Below are positions 60,821 to 64,000 of a stretch of DNA of 64,000 nucleotides, in pieces. Location of the stretch: the NCBI RefSeq assembly GCF_000378985.1, contig NZ_KB905370.1, positions 5,685,513 to 5,749,512 on the forward strand, given 5' to 3'. Source of the stretch: Ensifer sp. BR816. GTDB lineage: Bacteria > Pseudomonadota > Alphaproteobacteria > Rhizobiales > Rhizobiaceae. How positions within the stretch are numbered: position 1 is the stretch's first letter; each line of letters opens with the position of its first letter. A model generated the notes under the pieces. It did not search any database. It had not been told where the DNA came from and was given only the letters and a program-made list of their open reading frames with translations. Both the position numbers and the translations under genes were made by a program.

Positions 60821-60943
60821 TGAGTCCCCGGACTGTGTGTGTAACACCGCTGCGCGTGCTGGCCAAGCCTCGCATCTCAGGCGGGCACGACGCGGTGGTT
60901 TTCGAGCACAAGGGCGCGAAAACCCCTGTGCTACGGGGACTCA
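60821..60943 (-). ncRNA. Candidate structured leader RNA of the L,D-transpeptidase gene
   Basis: A perfect 10-bp closing stem (TGAGTCCCCG 60821-60830 / CGGGGACTCA 60934-60943) encloses two further folds. One is CACCGC/GCGGTG capped by CGTGC/GCACG and GCCT/AGGC (60845-60897). The other is AGCACAAGGG/CCCCTGTGCT (60905-60932, one mismatch). A competing perfect 8-bp stem GGTTTTCG/CGAAAACC (60897-60904/60917-60924) has the AGCACA strand in its loop, allowing a pseudoknot or a switch. Minus strand is assumed because it would form the 5' leader of the transpeptidase gene. No known riboswitch motif is recognised. Confidence 0.35.
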
Positions 60944-61108
60944 ATACGGTTTGGCGCGCTCAACTGGCAGCACCGATTCGCGTCCAGCTACCCTAGCGGC
61001 GCGTTTGAACCACCGGACCGTCCCACTTCATGAACAGATTAAACGGCTTGCGGCAACCGCCTGCGTCTGCTCGACTGGGGCGGACGCAGGCAAGGAGGAT
61101 GGACAGCG

Positions 61109-61864
61109 ATGAAACTTGGCTTCGAGGGAAAGGTCGCGATCGTCACCGGTGGCGGTTCGGGAATCGGAGCCGCTATCTCCCGGCAATTGAGCGGCGAGGG
61201 GGCGGAAGTCGTTGTTGCCGATGTCAATCCCGAGGCGGCCCAGCAGATTGCCACCGAGATTCGCTCCGGCGGAGGTCGCGCGCGCCATTTCACGGTCGAT
61301 ATCACGGACCCGCAGGCGGTGTCCCAAATGGTCAACTTCGCCATCCAGGAATGCGGAGGCCTGAACCTGGCCGTCAACAATGCCGGCGTTGAAGGCGTCC
61401 GTAAGCCGACGGCCGACTATCCGCTCGACAACTGGCAGCGTGTGATCGACGTAAACCTGAACGGCACCTTCCACTGCATGAAACACGAGATCGCCGCGAT
61501 GCTGGGACGGGGAGGCGGCGCGATCGTCAACGTGACGTCGATTCTTGCTTCCGTCGCCTTGCCCACCGCATCGGCCTACACCGCGGCCAAGCATGGCGTC
61601 GTCGGGCTGACCAAGACGGCAGCGATCGAATATGCGCGAATGGGCATCCGAATCAACGCCGTCGGCCCCGGCTGGATCGAAACGCCGCTTCTCTCGGAAT
61701 ATGCCGAGTTGGCGAAGACCCGGCGACTGGAGGCCCTACAACCGATGGGCCGACGCGGCACGCCGGAAGAGGTGGCGGCCCTCGCATGTTTTCTTCTGTC
61801 CGACCAGGCGAGTTTCATCACCGGCAGCTACCATCTGGTGGACGGAGCCTACACGGCGCACTGA
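61109..61864 (+). CDS. SDR-family oxidoreductase
   Basis: A 251-aa classical SDR. NAD(P) site GGGSGIGAAIS, acidic residue in ADVNPEA (suggesting NAD preference), NNAGVEG, catalytic Ser in VTSILAS and Tyr/Lys in YTAAKHG, C-terminal SYHLVDGAYTAH. Substrate unknown; resembles glucose- or acyl-type dehydrogenases. Start after AAGGAGGATGG. Its 3' end is immediately followed by transposase debris, so the local downstream context has been rearranged. Confidence 0.88.
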   Translation: MKLGFEGKVAIVTGGGSGIGAAISRQLSGEGAEVVVADVNPEAAQQIATEIRSGGGRARHFTVDITDPQAVSQMVNFAIQECGGLNLAVNNAGVEGVRKPTADYPLDNWQRVIDVNLNGTFHCMKHEIAAMLGRGGGAIVNVTSILASVALPTASAYTAAKHGVVGLTKTAAIEYARMGIRINAVGPGWIETPLLSEYAELAKTRRLEALQPMGRRGTPEEVAALACFLLSDQASFITGSYHLVDGAYTAH

Positions 61865-61971
61865 GGCGGACTGCGGCTGAGACGAAGCAACGCGGCCGCC
61901 TCAACGACGGTCAGGCTGCCACCGCGAATCCGCTGGATCAGTTCAAGACGATGCAATTCTTTCTGCGACAT
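61849..61971 (-). pseudogene. ISNCY-type transposase, N-terminal remnant
   Basis: From ATG 61971 the minus strand reads MSQKELHRLELIQRIRGG and then TVVEAAALLRLS, the helix-turn-helix start of ISNCY/IS1202-type transposases. The frame then degenerates and runs into the end of the SDR gene (stop at 61851-61849). The rest of the transposase is missing here, so it is a broken copy. Confidence 0.65.
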
Positions 61972-62127
61972 GGTGATCAAACAGGACATCACGACTCCGA
62001 ACGCTCATGGTCTTCACCAGGCTGAAAGTCGTCATCCTTGCTCCCAACGTTGACGTTGACCAGCGCATCGAGAGGCGAGACTGTCGCATCTCTAACTGGC
62101 CCAACTGTCGCATTACTAAATAGCCCT
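61972..62127. mobile_element. 5' terminal region of the ISNCY-type relic
   Basis: Upstream of the broken transposase start. It contains two copies of a TGTCGCAT(C/T)(T/A)CTAA(C/A)T motif at 62082-62097 and 62106-62121. The reverse complement of the second matches the segment at 63288-63303 at 15 of 16 positions, across the IS30 element. These are probably transposase-binding terminal repeats of one older element. Confidence 0.5.
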
Positions 62128-63234
62128 GGAGAATCTAAACCAAGTGCAACAATGACGAGTGGAGGGTAGGGGATTACCCGCAATCGCGCAAATGCGCCAT
62201 GAACACCTCGGCGGGCGTGCGGTAGCCCAGGCACTTCCTGGGCAGTGAATTGAGATGGTGGGCGAGGGCGACCAGCTGCTGCTGGCTGACGGCGGATAGG
62301 TCCGTATCGCTCGGCACAAAGCGGCGGATGCGCTTGTTGGTGTTCTCGACCGCGCCTTTCTGCCACGGTGAATTCGGATCGCAAAACCAGCTCCTAGCGC
62401 CGAGTCCATCTTCCAAAGCCCTGAAACCGCGAAACTCGGTACCGCGGTCGAAGGTGAAGCTCTGCCGGGCAAAGGCCGGCAGCGGTGCGAAGGCATCGAC
62501 GATCTTGTCGATGAGCGGCCGCGAGTGGCGGCTGCCATTCTTGATCATCACCGTGTAGCGGCTCTTGCGCTCGACCAGCGAGGTGACATTGGCGTTCCCG
62601 AGCGCGCGCTCGAAGATCAGCAGATCGCCTTCCCAATGGCCAAATTGCGAGCGATCGGCAATAAAATCAGGCCGTTGGGCAATCCTGCAGTCAAATGGGA
62701 TCAAGCCGTCGCGGGGCTTGCGGGAGCCGCGGCGACGGCGCTTGCGGCGGCCTTCCGGCAGATGCCGATAGAGCTCCAGCGGATAATCTTCCTTGCCATA
62801 AATAAAGCGATAGATCGTCTCGGTGCAGACGCGGACGGCGCTCACGCCATCGGCAAGCAGGCGACCGGCGATCTGCTCCGGCGACCAAAGTGCCTTCAGC
62901 TGCTCGATGACCAGTTCGCGTAATTGCGGGTGGCGCCTGAGCTTGCGAAGCCGTCGCCGACGCTCCTTGCTGATGTCGTTGGCAATGCCGCTGTAATAGC
63001 CGCTGTATTCCGGAAAGTCGGCATCATGAAAGGTATTGCGCTTCAGCTCGCGGTAGATCGTCGATCGATGCCGACCGAGTTGGCGGGCAATCTCACCGAC
63101 AGGAACCTTGCGTTCGATGAGCTGATGCAAACGGCGGCGATCGGGAAGAGTGAGCTGCAAATAGCACTGCGACATCCAAAAATCTCCAAGCGAAGCCTTT
63201 GTTTTTATTGGCATGTCGCACTTGGAAATAGAAT
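62128..63234 (-). mobile_element. IS30-family insertion sequence, apparently intact
   Basis: About 1.1 kb. The ends share an inverted CCAAGTGC(A/G)ACA motif: at about 62139-62150 on the plus strand and near 63210-63221 on the minus strand, with a further TCTA stretch outside. The exact ends and the target duplication could not be fixed by eye. It encodes a full-length transposase. Confidence 0.6.
62174..63175 (-). CDS. IS30-family transposase
   Basis: A 333-aa DDE transposase. N-terminal helix-turn-helix VPVGEIARQLGRHRSTIYREL; catalytic Asp in GHWEGDLLIF, second Asp in FTFDRGTEF, and Glu in KGAVENTNKRIRRF, all intact. ATG 63175 follows GGAGA; an in-frame start 13 codons upstream (63214) is possible. 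It appears functional. Confidence 0.9.
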   Translation of the reverse strand: MSQCYLQLTLPDRRRLHQLIERKVPVGEIARQLGRHRSTIYRELKRNTFHDADFPEYSGYYSGIANDISKERRRRLRKLRRHPQLRELVIEQLKALWSPEQIAGRLLADGVSAVRVCTETIYRFIYGKEDYPLELYRHLPEGRRKRRRRGSRKPRDGLIPFDCRIAQRPDFIADRSQFGHWEGDLLIFERALGNANVTSLVERKSRYTVMIKNGSRHSRPLIDKIVDAFAPLPAFARQSFTFDRGTEFRGFRALEDGLGARSWFCDPNSPWQKGAVENTNKRIRRFVPSDTDLSAVSQQQLVALAHHLNSLPRKCLGYRTPAEVFMAHLRDCG

Positions 63235-63303
63235 GTACCCCCCTACATATAATGTCACAGCTATTTAAAGATGAGACAAAGTAATCAATTTAGAAATGCG
63301 ACA
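63235..63303. mobile_element. Outer end of the ISNCY-type relic, beyond the IS30 insertion
   Basis: On the minus strand it reads TGTCGCATTTCTAAATTG, then TGTCTCATCTTTAAATAGC, then TGTGACATTATA: three related repeats spaced about 25 nt apart. This is the multi-repeat end expected of the element whose transposase start survives at 61971. Confidence 0.45.
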
Positions 63304-63457
63304 TCATCCTATTCCTTAGTACTGCGTTTGCAAGTTGCTATATTTACAAAGTACGTAGACGCAAGCCGCCGGCCGGGTGGAGCTGGCCAGGGTTGCGCAG
63401 GCCGGTCGGCGGCGGATGGCTCCAGCTGCAGAATAAACTTTAGCTTTGACACCCCGA

Positions 63458-64000
63458 TCACTCCGCCGCCTTCAGCTGCGCAAGGGCCTGCTGGCGCTTG
63501 GCGATGACGACCGGATCCTTGGTGAAATCCGTCTTCCGGCCAGGCTTGGTGCCACGCTTCTGATAGCCATTGCTCTGGCTGCCGTCGCGAATGCCGAACA
63601 TATGGTCCGTCTGGCCGGTGCGGCGCGGTCCGCCCTTGCTGCGCTGTTGCTCTCGTCCGGCCTGCATCTCGGCCACAATCGAAAGCATGTCGTCAAGGCG
63701 CTTGTTCTCAACCACTTCGCAGCGGTGCACCGAGCGCAGCGTGTCGAAGGTCCTGTAGGGCAGGGACGTCCCCTCATGGGTGACCTCGAGGCGACCATCG
63801 GGATAGTCGCAGACAATGAGCTTCTTGCCGGCGAGCGCCGTCGCGAGGTCGGTCGGATCGAGGATGAACATCACCTTGTCGTAGCGCAGCGTCAGCGACT
63901 GCGACAGCTTGCGGATCTCCTTGCGGCACATGGCGCCATCGAGGCTCTCATGCGCGGCAAACGGCCGATGCATGTCCTTCGGATTGCGCGGCGCCTTGCC
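63458..64000 (-). CDS. ISNCY-type transposase, C-terminal part (cut by window edge)
   Basis: A minus-strand frame open to the window edge; 181 codons are visible up to the stop at 63458. It resembles the C-terminal half of ISNCY/IS1202-type transposases: LTLRYDKVMFILDPTD, then CDYPDGRLEV, LPYRTFD, and CEVVENKRLDDML. The tail is basic (KRGTKPGRKTDFTKDP). Upstream codons continue in frame (GKAPRNPKDMHRP), so position 63973 is not the start. It belongs to a second element, since its 3' end faces the relic at 63235-63303. Confidence 0.75.
   Translation of the reverse strand, partial: GKAPRNPKDMHRPFAAHESLDGAMCRKEIRKLSQSLTLRYDKVMFILDPTDLATALAGKKLIVCDYPDGRLEVTHEGTSLPYRTFDTLRSVHRCEVVENKRLDDMLSIVAEMQAGREQQRSKGGPRRTGQTDHMFGIRDGSQSNGYQKRGTKPGRKTDFTKDPVVIAKRQQALAQLKAAE

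Noticed and set aside
60960..61030. A tRNA-like T-arm (GGTTCAAAC on the minus strand)
   Set aside because: The flanking bases do not form a 5-bp T-stem and no acceptor or anticodon arm can be built.

Overview
The window is an ordinary chromosomal stretch of a GC-rich alphaproteobacterium, almost certainly Sinorhizobium/Ensifer. Evidence: a suf operon headed by a second cysteine desulfurase (sufS2BCDS1-T-A order); the lpsB/lpsE/lpsD/lpsC core-LPS cluster beside greA and an Lrp regulator; twin AbcR-type sRNAs next to an LsrB-type LysR gene and trxB; a class II (B12-dependent) ribonucleotide reductase; GAAC-N7-GAAC LexA boxes; and the intergenic palindromic repeats common in Sinorhizobium. Names from related genomes are recalled, not searched. 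I saw no tRNA, rRNA or CRISPR array.

Layout. 1-62: start of a minus-strand alpha/beta hydrolase. 100-7,460: iron-sulfur assembly operon with a promoter and a probable Irr operator. 7,500-12,105: gcvT-gcvH-gcvP on the minus strand behind a tandem glycine riboswitch. 12,270-17,090: copper-handling pair (DUF2946-like; YcnI-PCuAC fusion), a secreted hydrolase, a GNAT enzyme and several very small lipoproteins. 17,170-21,360: nrdJ with paired NrdR boxes. 21,650-27,100: DUF72, uvrA and ssb (divergent around a LexA box), marC. 27,330-30,230: gyrA. 30,265-34,750: lytic transglycosylase, two tandem sRNAs, lsrB, trxB and a divergent Lrp-family regulator. 34,860-39,540: LPS core glycosyltransferases and greA, whose leader carries a terminator. 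39,710-46,570: MFS exporter, DUF6894, carB (also with a terminator in its leader, plus a possible small ORF) and a zinc metallopeptidase. 46,577-51,580: aldo/keto reductase with divergent LysR gene, MFS and MATE exporters. 52,130-56,160: coaD, periplasmic and cytosolic cyclophilins, queA-tgt. 56,180-61,865: DUF4864, a three-gene cassette (ICMT-like methyltransferase, lipoyl-less E2-like acyltransferase, SDR fused to a SEC-C motif), two lipoproteins, an L,D-transpeptidase with a possible structured leader, and a second SDR. 61,850-64,000: mobile-element zone, with an intact IS30-family element that appears to sit inside an ISNCY-type relic, then the C-terminal part of another ISNCY-type transposase running off the window.

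Most of the window is housekeeping. The less explained parts are: (i) a folded RNA/DNA candidate at 60,821-60,943 ahead of the L,D-transpeptidase; (ii) intrinsic terminators inside the greA and carB leaders, which suggest attenuation; (iii) a perfect palindrome in the promoter spacer of one AbcR sRNA; (iv) a 14-bp inverted repeat between the LysR and aldo/keto reductase genes; (v) the SDR-SEC-C / E2-like / ICMT cassette; and (vi) paired mini-lipoproteins sharing a YYxGI(I/V)PP tail.
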